A stretch of DNA of 64,000 nucleotides from CAJJDF01 sp965655625 (GCA_965655625.1 CBFHHA010000006.1:20069-84068), one strand, 5' to 3'; positions 52,505-60,929 are shown, numbered from the stretch's first letter. Notes: generated by a model not told the origin, from the letters alone. Made by a program: numbers and translations.

Positions 52505-52595
52505 AAGCGTTTAGTTTTCTTTGAGAAACTAAAGATAGATGAAATTATTGTAAAAATCTATTTTGTTTAACAAATTTTAAAAATAGATAAACAGT

Positions 52596-52886
52596 TTAGA
52601 TTTTAATAGATACAATGCGTTGGATTGGGATAAATACCCCTTTTTTGAGTACGATATGATCTTCTCCCACAGCCCAAATCGTTGTATTCACTTCTTTCAA
52701 TCCCTCCGAATCTTGGAAGATAATTTCAATTTTATTATGAAATAGATTTCCCAATTTTTCGGCATCTTGCAACTTTTTCAATAAAGTTTTTTGTTCTTCT
52801 GCCGATCTAAACTTGATTGGTTTTGAGGGAAACACTAAATTTTCCACCTCTTCTTTTTCAATCAATTTTGCTGCTAAATTTTCCAT
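52596..52886 (-). CDS. Conserved small protein downstream of tilS
   Basis: 96 residues from the ATG at 52886, one base after the tilS stop; a frame from 52901 would overlap tilS. Features: ENLVFPSKPIKFRSAEEQ, then a beta-rich half with TTIWAVGEDHIVLKKGVFIPIQRIVSIKI. The closing pattern reads like a small beta-barrel or RNA-binding-type fold, but this is only a guess. Resembles uncharacterised flavobacterial proteins; no function assigned. Confidence 0.65.
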   Translation of the reverse strand: MENLAAKLIEKEEVENLVFPSKPIKFRSAEEQKTLLKKLQDAEKLGNLFHNKIEIIFQDSEGLKEVNTTIWAVGEDHIVLKKGVFIPIQRIVSIKI

Positions 52887-52887
52887 G

Positions 52888-54222
52888 TTAATTTGAATCA
52901 AAGGTTATTTTTAAAACTGTTTTGGTTGATTGAGTTAGTTTAAATGAGTCGTCCACTCGGTGACCTACCAACCAGCAAATTCTATCGCCTGACAGTAGCA
53001 CCCATGTTTTTTCCTTTTCTATTTTTGATACTTTTTCATCTATCAAAAAATCACTTACTTTTTTCTTCCCAAACATTCCCAATGGCTGAAACTTATCTCC
53101 TTCTTTCCACTTTCTTAACTCCAATGGATACGTCAATTTATCCGCATCTAAAAAAGCAAATTTCGAATCGGTCAGTAAGTCAAAATCTCCCTTAGGAAAT
53201 TGGTTAAACGTTAATTTTACACCAAAAGTTACAACTTTATTTTGATTATTGATAGTTATGATTTCATTTTTCTGCTCTTCGATTCTTTGAACAAAAATGA
53301 GTGTCCGGTCAATTAAAAGGCGATGAGTTTGAGAGAAGAACTCTTTTCCAACGTAATGGTTTTTTGTGAGCGCTACCAGAATATCATTGGCTTGGGCACG
53401 ATCAAACCCAAAAGACTTTGTTGCCTCAAACAATACCAAAGAGGGATTGTGATACACCAACAATTCCTTCCAGCGAATGGACAATCCTTTGTCATCGGCC
53501 TCAGAAACTGAAGCAATCATGGTGTCCATCGATATTTTGTAAAACTCAAAAGCCTCGTTGAAATGAGACAAATTATTTTTCATGGTACCCACAAAACCTG
53601 GATTAATTTCTTCCAAGATTGGCAACACCTCGTTCCGCATTTTGTTTCGCTTGTAATCATTGGAGCTATTACTTTTATCTTCGCGATACAAAACCTGGTT
53701 GACTTTAGCGTACTTCCTTAATTCCGATTTCGAAGTATTTATTAATGGGCGAAACAAGTCATTACTTATCATCGGGATTCCTTTAATCCCTTCGATACCT
53801 GTTCCCCTAGCTATATTTAACAAAGCCGTTTCAATTGAATCATTTAAATGATGGCCGGTTACTAAAAAATCACAAGGGTGCAACGCCATTAATTCTTGAA
53901 ACCAAGAGTAGCGCAAGTCTCTGGCGGCCATTTGTGTAGAAACTCCTGCGGTTTTTTTATACTGATCAAGGGCAATTTGTTTCACAAAACATTTTATCCC
54001 TTTGACTTCACAAATACTTGTTACAAGTTCTTGATCTCGATCAGAGTCCTGTCCTCTCAAGCCAAAATTACAGTGAGCCACAACAAAATTTAGTCGAGCT
54101 GAATGAAAGATATCCAATAAGACCATAGAGTCAACCCCTCCGCTCACTGCCAGAATAAACTTAGAGTTTTTGGAGACATTTAATTCTTTCAGGTTATGTT
54201 GTAATTCTTCTTTCATATTCAT
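52888..54222 (-). CDS. tilS: tRNA(Ile)-lysidine synthase
   Basis: 444 residues. N-type ATP-pyrophosphatase with P-loop SGGVDS (27-32), VAHCNFGLRGQDSDRD and VTGHHLNDSIETALLNIARGTG, then the TilS C-terminal domain (KWKEGDKFQPLGMFGKKKVSDFLID...WVLLSGDRICWLVGHRVDDSFKL). It adds lysine to C34 of tRNA-Ile2 (CAU), turning it from Met to AUA decoding; a candidate Ile2 gene is at 22230. Starts are ATG 54222 or 54216. The upstream ATG directly follows a terminator U-tract, with an in-frame TGA in the stem. Confidence 0.95.
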   Translation of the reverse strand: MNMKEELQHNLKELNVSKNSKFILAVSGGVDSMVLLDIFHSARLNFVVAHCNFGLRGQDSDRDQELVTSICEVKGIKCFVKQIALDQYKKTAGVSTQMAARDLRYSWFQELMALHPCDFLVTGHHLNDSIETALLNIARGTGIEGIKGIPMISNDLFRPLINTSKSELRKYAKVNQVLYREDKSNSSNDYKRNKMRNEVLPILEEINPGFVGTMKNNLSHFNEAFEFYKISMDTMIASVSEADDKGLSIRWKELLVYHNPSLVLFEATKSFGFDRAQANDILVALTKNHYVGKEFFSQTHRLLIDRTLIFVQRIEEQKNEIITINNQNKVVTFGVKLTFNQFPKGDFDLLTDSKFAFLDADKLTYPLELRKWKEGDKFQPLGMFGKKKVSDFLIDEKVSKIEKEKTWVLLSGDRICWLVGHRVDDSFKLTQSTKTVLKITFDSN

Positions 54223-54250
54223 AAAAAAACCATCTCAATATTTGAGATGG
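54223..54250 (-). terminator. Intrinsic terminator ending at the tilS start codon
   Basis: Minus strand: CCATCTCAA, loop ATA, TTGAGATGG, then seven T, then the tilS ATG at 54222. It lies 26 bases after the stop of the YceI lipoprotein gene. Confidence 0.85.
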
Positions 54251-54276
54251 CTCTATTAATTTAATTGAATATCCCT

Positions 54277-54891
54277 TTATTTTTTCAAAATGGCCACAGA
54301 AGCTTTTATGTCTACTTCGCTCCATGTTTTGCTCACTCCATCTTTTCCTTTGTGCAAATCGTAGCAAGCCACATTTAAGGAATCCATCGCTTCTTGTCCG
54401 TTCCAGTTTAATACATCCATTTTGGCTGTGATAAAAATAGAGTCATTCTTTAGAGAATACTCATAAGGCAATTCTGTAGATGTTCCGTTCATTTCTAAAT
54501 CCAACTTACCTTCTCCATTTTCTCCTTGATGAAAAGTTCCTTTAATGAATTCGGTATTATCCATTACTCCAAAGAACAGGTTCACCAATTTCCAATCTCT
54601 GTCTTTGTTACCTGTAAATAAACTTGATACCGGCACAGCAAAAGACACTCCATTGAGCGCTCCTTCTTTTGACTCAGCTAATTGGTAATCCTTGATGTTA
54701 ATTTTACCAAACTCACCTCCCACTCCAACTTTTTCTGTTGTTTTATACGCAACCCATTTTAGGCTAACCGTCTCTGTGTCTATTTGGTACATAGCTGACT
54801 CATCCACTACAGCCACTTCCGTTTTTGTTGATTCTCCACAAGAGAAAAGGGTAATTCCTGCTAATACTAGTCCTATCGTAAATACTCTCAT
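54277..54891 (-). CDS. YceI-domain lipoprotein
   Basis: 204 residues. Lipobox ...GITLFSC (Cys18). The YceI/lipocalin-like domain fills about 35-200: YQIDTETVSLKWVAYKTTEKVGVGGEF, ...FFGVMDNTEFIKGTFHQGENGEG, ...VDIKASVAILKK. YceI proteins bind isoprenoid or amphiphilic ligands in the periplasm. Located 23 bases after the biotin-carrier gene stop. The ligand is unknown. Confidence 0.88.
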   Translation of the reverse strand: MRVFTIGLVLAGITLFSCGESTKTEVAVVDESAMYQIDTETVSLKWVAYKTTEKVGVGGEFGKINIKDYQLAESKEGALNGVSFAVPVSSLFTGNKDRDWKLVNLFFGVMDNTEFIKGTFHQGENGEGKLDLEMNGTSTELPYEYSLKNDSIFITAKMDVLNWNGQEAMDSLNVACYDLHKGKDGVSKTWSEVDIKASVAILKK

Positions 54892-54914
54892 TATTCTATA
54901 TTTTATGTTATCAA

Positions 54915-55415
54915 TTATTCAAATTCTATAAGAATCGCGTTCTTATCTACCGTTTTTGACTTTTCTGTCTTTATGGACTTTATCACTCCGTCAATCGGAG
55001 ATTTTAATACATTCTCCATTTTCATCGCTTCCAAAATCAACACGGAATCACCTGCTTTCACTTCTTGTCCCGGCTCTACCTGAATTGAAACGACTAATCC
55101 AGGCATTGGTGCCTTGATTTCTTTCACCACTTTGGTAGTCATATTACTCAGCCCGAGTTCTTTTAGTAGGATATCGTACTTATCTTTTAGGCTTACTTGA
55201 TACGTGTTGTTGTTCACTTTAAGCGTTACTATTTTTTTCTCGTCATCATACCCCACAGTTTCGATCGTGTAAGAAACGTTATCTATTAGCGCATGCTTTT
55301 TATTTTCCGAAACCTCAATCACATCAAGCTTCTTGTTTTCTGAATTAACCGTCACTTCGGAAGGAGAAATTACTTCTAAGTCGAATTCCTTTTGATTTAT
55401 TGTTGCCTTAATCAC
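54915..55415 (-). CDS. Biotin carboxyl carrier protein-type subunit
   Basis: 166 residues. The C-terminal half is a biotinyl domain with biotin-accepting Lys132 in LEAMKMENVL and the flanking APMPGLV and GVIKSI. The N-terminal half is a beta-rich segment found in acyl-CoA carboxylase carrier subunits of Bacteroidota. It carries carboxyl groups for an acetyl-, propionyl- or methylmalonyl-type carboxylase; the carboxylase genes are not adjacent. Divergent from the gene at 55545. Confidence 0.9.
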   Translation of the reverse strand: MIKATINQKEFDLEVISPSEVTVNSENKKLDVIEVSENKKHALIDNVSYTIETVGYDDEKKIVTLKVNNNTYQVSLKDKYDILLKELGLSNMTTKVVKEIKAPMPGLVVSIQVEPGQEVKAGDSVLILEAMKMENVLKSPIDGVIKSIKTEKSKTVDKNAILIEFE

Positions 55416-55544
55416 TCGTTACAAATTTCAGTAAAGATAGTTATTTTCTATTAAAATATGTGTTAATTTGAATCTTGAAACGAGAGAATATATAGAAGAT
55501 ATCTCTGTTTTTTTTAGACACAAAATCCAATTCACCTGATTATT

Positions 55545-56450
55545 TTGCAACTTTTTCAGTATTTCTTAATTCTTTTACTTTACCTGGCTGTTTTTCCTAC
55601 GAGCGGTCTTTGCCAATCAGATTCCCAACAGGTATTGGAAGAATTTCTATGGAGTGAATGTTTCGATTCTAACAAACTGTCTACCCAACGAATCCGCACT
55701 ATCACACAATCTCACTTTCACAAGCTCCCCTTGAAACCAATTATCAAGACAAGAAGCAAAATTACATTTTGGGAATTGAACAAAGACGGGAAAGTAACGA
55801 TGAATTACAACACTGTGCCCTTAAACGACACGCTAGTGGATACTACTGCTTGTTGGAATTTCTATAAAAACAACCGGCTTTCCATGACAAAAAAAACAGG
55901 AATAGCAGGAATTGTGGTGAAAGTTATCTCGTACCAAAATGACTTACCTATCCGTTTCATCTATGGAAAATCAAAAAACAATAGCGGGTCAAAAATTGAG
56001 CTACAATTAGATTCGTATCATGAGGGAAGAAGTGAATATTTGGAACACACTCAATTTGGTGACGGAAACCATCAAACGACTTACAAAAGCTCGGATGGAG
56101 TTGTATTCAAAATAGTGCTGAGTGAATCGCTAGACAGCAACATGCGGATTATTCGTACTCAATTCCCTTATCAATCCGAGAAAGATTTTACCATCGAAAA
56201 AAATGAGAACCACGACACTTTTAAAAGTATAACGATCAAGAAAAAAAATGAAGTGTTAAAAAAATATGTTTTTACCTACGATCTAAAACTCACAGAGTTT
56301 GAAACCTTCGAAACGGAAAACGAAAAATCTCTTTCGCATACAGAATTGATTTACGAAGAGGCAACAGGCCTTTTACAAGCAATACTGACGAAGAATTTGC
56401 AAAACGAGGAGATACACATAACCAAATACCACTACACCTATTATGAATGA
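55545..56450 (+). CDS. Uncharacterised secreted protein
   Basis: 301 residues starting at TTG 55545; no in-frame ATG occurs before about residue 90. The N-terminus (MQLFQYFLILLLYLAVFPTSGLCQ) is a signal peptide. The mature part is beta-rich and polar with phrases KIELQLDSYHEGRSEYLEHTQFGDGNHQTTY and a repeated LKKYVFTYDLKLTEFETFE, somewhat like RHS/YD-type strand repeats. No family recognised. It overlaps the next gene by 8 bases (ATGAATGA). Confidence 0.6.
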   Translation: MQLFQYFLILLLYLAVFPTSGLCQSDSQQVLEEFLWSECFDSNKLSTQRIRTITQSHFHKLPLKPIIKTRSKITFWELNKDGKVTMNYNTVPLNDTLVDTTACWNFYKNNRLSMTKKTGIAGIVVKVISYQNDLPIRFIYGKSKNNSGSKIELQLDSYHEGRSEYLEHTQFGDGNHQTTYKSSDGVVFKIVLSESLDSNMRIIRTQFPYQSEKDFTIEKNENHDTFKSITIKKKNEVLKKYVFTYDLKLTEFETFETENEKSLSHTELIYEEATGLLQAILTKNLQNEEIHITKYHYTYYE

Positions 56451-56670
56451 GTTAACTATCGAAATCATCGGCTATATCGCGATGGCTCTTATTGCTATTT
56501 CGTTTTTGATGAAAAACATAAGAACTTTGCGTATTTTTAATGCCTTGGGTGCAACTGCCTTCATCATCTATGGAATACTACTCAAGCAGCCCCCAATCTA
56601 TTTACTCAACTCTTTTATTCTCCTTGTTCATTTATTTTATTTGATGAATCCAAAAAAACAAAACAAATAA
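56443..56670 (+). CDS. YgjV-like small membrane protein
   Basis: 75 residues. Three hydrophobic spans (about 5-22, 32-48, 52-68) with the phrase TLRIFNALGATAFIIYGILLKQPPIYLLNSFILLVH, the pattern of YgjV/Imp and related SemiSWEET-like small proteins. Translationally coupled to the secreted protein before it. Any transport role is unproven. Confidence 0.7.
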   Translation: MNELTIEIIGYIAMALIAISFLMKNIRTLRIFNALGATAFIIYGILLKQPPIYLLNSFILLVHLFYLMNPKKQNK

Positions 56671-56682
56671 ATATGGCACAGC

Positions 56683-56721
56683 TTTTGTTTTACGGTGGCC
56701 GTAATTAAACGTAAAACAAAA
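56683..56721. repeat. Perfect 12-bp inverted repeat before the DUF3108 gene
   Basis: TTTTGTTTTACG (56683-56694) and CGTAAAACAAAA (56710-56721) with a 15-base loop that itself contains ACGG-TGG-CCGT in part. The right arm runs into the A of the ATG at 56721, so the hairpin would cover the start. Confidence 0.8.
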
Positions 56722-57554
56722 TGAAATCAATTGCCTCTCAAATAAAAGTATATGCATTGGCCTTTGCCAGCATATTTTTCACCACTCAATCATTTGCAAT
56801 AGCGAGCAGTAATCTGGTAAAAAAAGCAATCGTAACTGCGAAATACAGAACCATCAATCACCAAGCTTTTAAAGCTGGAGAAAAACTTACCTACCGATTG
56901 CATTACGGATTCATTGATGCAGGCGAAGCAGTTATGGAAGTAAAGAGCACAAACAAAAAGGTAAAAGGCAGAAGTTTGCTCCATTTAGTGGGTACGGGAC
57001 GCACACTAGGATCATTTAACTGGATATTTAAAGTAAAAGACAAGTACGAAAGTTACATTGATTCAGAAGGAGTTTTTCCCTGGATGTTCATTCGAAGAGT
57101 GGATGAAGGAGGTTTCAAAATCAACCAAGATTACATTTTTAAACAAAACGAAAACAAAGTAAAAACTCAAGACAAAAAAGAGTTCAAAGTAACCGAAGGA
57201 ATCCAAGACATGTTGTCTTCATTTTACTATGCCCGTACGTTAGATTTCAAAAACGCAAAAATAGGACAGGAATATGCCATGGATATGTTTTTGGACGATG
57301 AAATTTTCCCCTTCAAAATAAAGTATATCGGTACAGAAGTAATTAAAACACGGAAAGGAAAATTCAATTGCATCAAACTAAGACCCTTAATGATGAAGGG
57401 AAGAGTTTGGGAAACGGAAGAAAGTATGACCATTTGGGTAACCAATGACAACAACAAGATTCCAATATTGATGAAAACCAAAATCGCAGTAGGATCAGTA
57501 AAAGCAACCCTCACCGATTGGGAAGGTACAGTCTCTGCAATCAACAGAAAATAA
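56721..57554 (+). CDS. DUF3108-family protein
   Basis: 277 residues. Signal peptide 1-26 (...TTQSFAIA). The core FKAGEKLTYRLHYGFIDAGEAVMEVKS...SFNWIFKVKDKYESYID...GVFPWMFIRRVDEGGFKINQDY and the ending ...MTIWVTNDNNKIPILMKTKIAVGSVKATL are typical DUF3108, a periplasmic lipocalin-like fold of unknown function common in Bacteroidota. A strong terminator follows. Confidence 0.88.
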   Translation: MKSIASQIKVYALAFASIFFTTQSFAIASSNLVKKAIVTAKYRTINHQAFKAGEKLTYRLHYGFIDAGEAVMEVKSTNKKVKGRSLLHLVGTGRTLGSFNWIFKVKDKYESYIDSEGVFPWMFIRRVDEGGFKINQDYIFKQNENKVKTQDKKEFKVTEGIQDMLSSFYYARTLDFKNAKIGQEYAMDMFLDDEIFPFKIKYIGTEVIKTRKGKFNCIKLRPLMMKGRVWETEESMTIWVTNDNNKIPILMKTKIAVGSVKATLTDWEGTVSAINRK

Positions 57555-57572
57555 CAACTCTAAAATAGGGCA

Positions 57573-57612
57573 AGAAAGTCGAGTCAGAAGTATAGTATGA
57601 CTCGGCTTTTCT
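57573..57612 (+). terminator. Terminator of the DUF3108 gene
   Basis: AGTCGAGTCA, loop, TGACTCGGCT (one G-T), then TTTTCTTAT. Lies 20 bases after the stop. Confidence 0.75.
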
Positions 57613-57673
57613 TATACTCGAAAACTAAATGGAAAATCTTAATAAAAAGACTTTACTCCTAAAATAATTTGTT

Positions 57674-57681
57674 TATTTTTG
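57674..57681 (+). promoter_or_regulatory. -7 box of gcvH
   Basis: TATTTTTG, a full match, 17 bases before the ATG at 57699. A TTT at 19 bases upstream is a partial -33. Confidence 0.45.
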
Positions 57682-57698
57682 ACCAAAAGAACGAAACA

Positions 57699-58076
57699 AT
57701 GAATTTACCTGAAAACTTAAAATTTACAAAAGATCACGAATGGGTGTTGATCGAAGGAAACACAGCTACCATCGGAATTACAGATTTTGCTCAAGGAGAA
57801 CTTGGAGAAATTGTGTATGTAGAGATCGAAACGGAAGGAGAAACTTTAGAAAGAGAAGAAGTATTTGGAACTATTGAAGCAGTAAAAACTGTATCGGATT
57901 TGTTTATGCCATTGTCAGGGGAAATCACAGAATTCAACTCAAAATTAGAAGAGAATCCAGAAGCGGTAAACGAAAACCCGTATGCAGAAGGATGGATGAT
58001 AAAAATGACAATTACCAATCCGGAGGAAGTTGCCGATTTGTTAGACGCAGAAGCCTACAAAGCCTTAATTGGATAA
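57699..58076 (+). CDS. gcvH: Glycine cleavage system H protein
   Basis: 125 residues from ATG 57699 (MNLPENLKFTKDHEWV); the longer frame from 57669 starts before the promoter. Lipoyl attachment Lys63 in TIEAVKTVSDLFMPLSG, with N-terminal HEWV and C-terminal NPYAEGWMIKM blocks. It carries the aminomethyl group from P- to T-protein; its lipoyl group is reoxidised by LpdA (17043). No gcvT or gcvP is adjacent. Confidence 0.95.
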   Translation: MNLPENLKFTKDHEWVLIEGNTATIGITDFAQGELGEIVYVEIETEGETLEREEVFGTIEAVKTVSDLFMPLSGEITEFNSKLEENPEAVNENPYAEGWMIKMTITNPEEVADLLDAEAYKALIG

Positions 58077-58165
58077 TCAGAATTGTATAAAAATTCCTAA
58101 AATTCACACCTTGTTAACACGTAATAATGAAATATTGCGTATTTTCAGGGAGCAATTAAACTAAC

Positions 58166-58840
58166 ATGGAAATAAAAAAGACAGAAGAAGCAAGCATAGA
58201 AAAAAAGAAAATATCTTTATTCCTCTTAGGATTAACGATTGCTTCTATTTTCGTACTGCTGGGTTTCGAATTGAGATCGGCTCTCAACAGTAAACTTGAG
58301 CCCTTGGCTGAGAAAGCTGGAATGGATGACGAAATCATCGAAGAAGTGGTGATGCAGGAAAACACACCACCGCCACCGCCACCACCGCCACCGCCACCAC
58401 CAGAGCCAGAAGTAATTGAGGTTGTAGACGACAAAAAAGAAGTGAAAGAGCAAGAAATTGCCAAGACCACTGAAGTAGATCAAAAAATTGAGATTTTTGA
58501 CGAACCAGAAGCACCTAAGGTAGAACAGATTTTTACTGTAGTTGAGAAAAACCCAAGTTTCCCTGGTGGAGAAGAAAAATTATTTGAATACCTAGGTAAA
58601 TCTATTTCTTACCCACAAATGGCAAAAGAAGCGGGTGTAAAAGGAAAGGTCTATGTACAATTCGTTGTGGAAAAAAATGGGGCTATCACAGACATAAAAA
58701 TCATTAGAGGAATTGGCAGTGGCTGTGATGAAGAAGCAAAAAAAGCCGTGAAAAACATGCCCAAATGGGAACCAGGTGAACAGAGAGGTAAACCAGTAAG
58801 AGTAAGATTTGTACTACCCGTAAATTTCTCTTTACGTTAA
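58166..58840 (+). CDS. TonB-like energy transducer with polyproline spacer
   Basis: 224 residues. One span (about 13-32), a periplasmic spacer with twelve consecutive Pro (68-79) encoded by CCA/CCG repeats at 58367-58402, then a TonB C-terminal domain: YPQMAKEAGVKGKVYVQFVVEKNGAITDIKIIRGIGSGCDEEAKKAV and PVRVRFVLPVNFSL. No exbB/exbD next to it; it may use the set at 23815. A second TonB in the window beside the 25015 one. Confidence 0.9.
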   Translation: MEIKKTEEASIEKKKISLFLLGLTIASIFVLLGFELRSALNSKLEPLAEKAGMDDEIIEEVVMQENTPPPPPPPPPPPPEPEVIEVVDDKKEVKEQEIAKTTEVDQKIEIFDEPEAPKVEQIFTVVEKNPSFPGGEEKLFEYLGKSISYPQMAKEAGVKGKVYVQFVVEKNGAITDIKIIRGIGSGCDEEAKKAVKNMPKWEPGEQRGKPVRVRFVLPVNFSLR

Positions 58841-58880
58841 TTAAATCATACTACCTTTAAATAAGTCATCAGGTTTCATT

Positions 58881-58912
58881 TTTGTTGAATTGAAAAAATT
58901 GTACTACTTTAG
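58881..58912 (+). promoter_or_regulatory. Promoter of the small Asp-rich lipoprotein
   Basis: TTTG (58881-58884), 20-base spacer, TACTTTAG (58905-58912; one mismatch). Lies 14 bases before the ATG at 58927. Confidence 0.45.
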
Positions 58913-58926
58913 AGAATAGACAAGTC

Positions 58927-59157
58927 ATGAAAAAAAAATATTACATATTTATTATTGCCCTTATTGCGGTTGCAAGTTGTTCGAAAGAAGAGCCTATGAG
59001 TCCGAGTAACTCGGAAAACGATTATGGTCCGCAAATGATAAAGGGAGATGTAGTAGTTGTATTGGATGACGATGATAACGACAATTCAGTATTTGACGAT
59101 ATCACGGATCCTGAAAAAGAAGACAAAGAGAAGACAAACAAAAACGCTAAAAACTAA
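58927..59157 (+). CDS. Small Asp-rich lipoprotein
   Basis: 76 residues. Signal with lipobox ...AVASC (Cys19), then a very acidic mature part with VVVVLDDDDNDNSVFDD followed by a Lys-rich tail (KEDKEKTNKNAKN). The acidic loop could bind Ca2+ or other cations (inference). It has its own promoter-like pair and a strong terminator, so it is a single-gene unit. No family recognised. Confidence 0.65.
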   Translation: MKKKYYIFIIALIAVASCSKEEPMSPSNSENDYGPQMIKGDVVVVLDDDDNDNSVFDDITDPEKEDKEKTNKNAKN

Positions 59158-59174
59158 AGAAGACTAATCCTTGC

Positions 59175-59204
59175 AAACCATTCGTTTACACGAATGGTTT
59201 TTTT
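59175..59204 (+). terminator. Terminator of the small lipoprotein gene
   Basis: AACCATTCG, loop TTTACA, CGAATGGTT, then T7. Confidence 0.85.
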
Positions 59205-59233
59205 ATGCCTTAAATTTTGTTCATTAACTACCT

Positions 59234-60805
59234 ATGGCCAACAAATACTCTAGTCATCTTTACGAACTAATCAATTCCTTGTCTAAGGCAGAGAAGAGAT
59301 ATTTTAAAGTTTATGTATCGCGGCATACAGCTGCCGATTCTCAAAACAATGCCCAAATTTTGTTTGATGCCATAAACAAACAAACAATATATGAAGAAGA
59401 ACAATTACTGGAGCAGTTAAGCGAACACGATTTTATTAAAAAATTTTCTATCGCCAAAGCTCGGTTGTACGACACTATATTAAAAAGTCTTGATGCCTTT
59501 TACAGCGAAAAATCCAAAAAGCAAATCATTCGAAATGAACTTCATTTCATTGAGATTCTTTTCGAGAAATCTTTGTACAAACAAAGTTTGAAACGACTAA
59601 AATCTGCTAAAAAACAAGCACAAAAATATAACAAAACGCATCTATTACTGGAACTACTGCAATGGGAGAAAAAACTGATTGAGAAGGATAATTACCAATC
59701 CACTTCTTCAAAAAGTCTAACCGACTTGAGCTCAGACGAAAACGAAATAATCGCAAGCCTTTCGCTTAATTCACAACTCTGGGAAATAAAATCTCTTTTG
59801 TTTCATAAACTCAATAAAGTTGGAAGAGCAAGGACTGAAGAAGAAATTCAGTTTCTGAAAAAAGATTTAGAACCGGTAATTACCAAAATAAAAATACCTA
59901 AATCCAAAATAGGACTTTCTTACTTATTTAATCATCTGAAGGGAGCATACTACTTTGGTATTCAAGACAACAAAAATAGCTTGGAAACGGTTCTTCAAAC
60001 TATTGATATGCTGGAAGAGAACCCGAATCATTTTGGGGACGAACCTAATATTCTAGTTTCAACTTTGACCAATGGGGTATATTTATCAATAAAAAACGAA
60101 GATATTCAGGTTGCTCAGCAGTTATATGCCAAATTAAAGATCCTCTTTGAAATCAATAAAGAGAGCGGAAGCAAAGATTTAAAAATAAAAATGAAGTCGA
60201 GCTTGTGGAGCATTCAATTGCTCTTAATTAAGTTAACTTGTGATTTTTCGGCATTCGACAAACTTGAATCCAAAATCACGCAATTCATAGAAACCAACGA
60301 GAACAAAATAAACAATTCTCGATTGGCTTTCTTTTACTACAATCTTTCACACATTCTATTTATCCAAGATAAATTTTCTGAATCTCTAAAATGGACAAAC
60401 AAATTGCTGAACAATATAGCCATTGATCAATCACAGGAAATATATTCTTTTGCCGAATTACTCAACTTATTTTTACATTTTGAATTAGGCAATTACGAGC
60501 TGGTTCAGTATAACTTAAAATCCACAAAAAGATTCTTAAAGACAAGAAACAAGCTCTTCGCCTATGAAGAAATTTTATTGAATTTCTTTTCAAAAACAAC
60601 ACACCCAAGTTTTAGTAAATTTGATTTGGAAGTACAATTCTCCTTGCTAATAACCAAACTTTCGAAGCTCAACAAAAAAGAAATTCATCAAATTCCACTA
60701 GAGTATTTTGAGTGCACTAACTGGGCTGAATCCAAGTTAAAAAACAAAAAGCTAAGCGACATTATCAAAACTCAAAACAAGTCGTTGATAAATTTTCAAT
60801 TATAG
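59234..60805 (+). CDS. Uncharacterised Bacteroidota helical-repeat protein
   Basis: 523 residues, soluble, no signal. The N-terminus SSHLYELINSLSKAEKRYFKVYVSRHT is shared by a recurrent Bacteroidota family; the rest is helix-rich with TPR-like pairs (for example LRHIEILFEKSLYKQSLKRLKSAKKQAQ-like and LEELLQWEKKLIEKD-like helices). No catalytic motif was seen. It stands alone between two terminators. A scaffold role is possible but unproven. Confidence 0.7.
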   Translation: MANKYSSHLYELINSLSKAEKRYFKVYVSRHTAADSQNNAQILFDAINKQTIYEEEQLLEQLSEHDFIKKFSIAKARLYDTILKSLDAFYSEKSKKQIIRNELHFIEILFEKSLYKQSLKRLKSAKKQAQKYNKTHLLLELLQWEKKLIEKDNYQSTSSKSLTDLSSDENEIIASLSLNSQLWEIKSLLFHKLNKVGRARTEEEIQFLKKDLEPVITKIKIPKSKIGLSYLFNHLKGAYYFGIQDNKNSLETVLQTIDMLEENPNHFGDEPNILVSTLTNGVYLSIKNEDIQVAQQLYAKLKILFEINKESGSKDLKIKMKSSLWSIQLLLIKLTCDFSAFDKLESKITQFIETNENKINNSRLAFFYYNLSHILFIQDKFSESLKWTNKLLNNIAIDQSQEIYSFAELLNLFLHFELGNYELVQYNLKSTKRFLKTRNKLFAYEEILLNFFSKTTHPSFSKFDLEVQFSLLITKLSKLNKKEIHQIPLEYFECTNWAESKLKNKKLSDIIKTQNKSLINFQL

Positions 60806-60892
60806 ATTTTCCTGTAAGTCCTTTAGCTATTCTTTTATTTAGACTAATTAAAAATAATCAACCCAAATCTTTACAAGGCATTGTTTTTTGCG

Positions 60893-60900
60893 TATTTTTG
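60893..60900 (+). promoter_or_regulatory. -7 box of the iscA-sufB operon
   Basis: TATTTTTG, a full match, 29 bases before the ATG at 60930. A CTTT at about 20 bases upstream is a partial -33. No IscR-like site was recognised. Confidence 0.45.
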
Positions 60901-60929
60901 TGGTTGAATTAGACAAATAATCAATCGCC

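Noticed and set aside
58156..58470. Minus-strand frame with a long polyglycine run
   Set aside because: Shadow of the polyproline codons of the TonB gene on the other strand.
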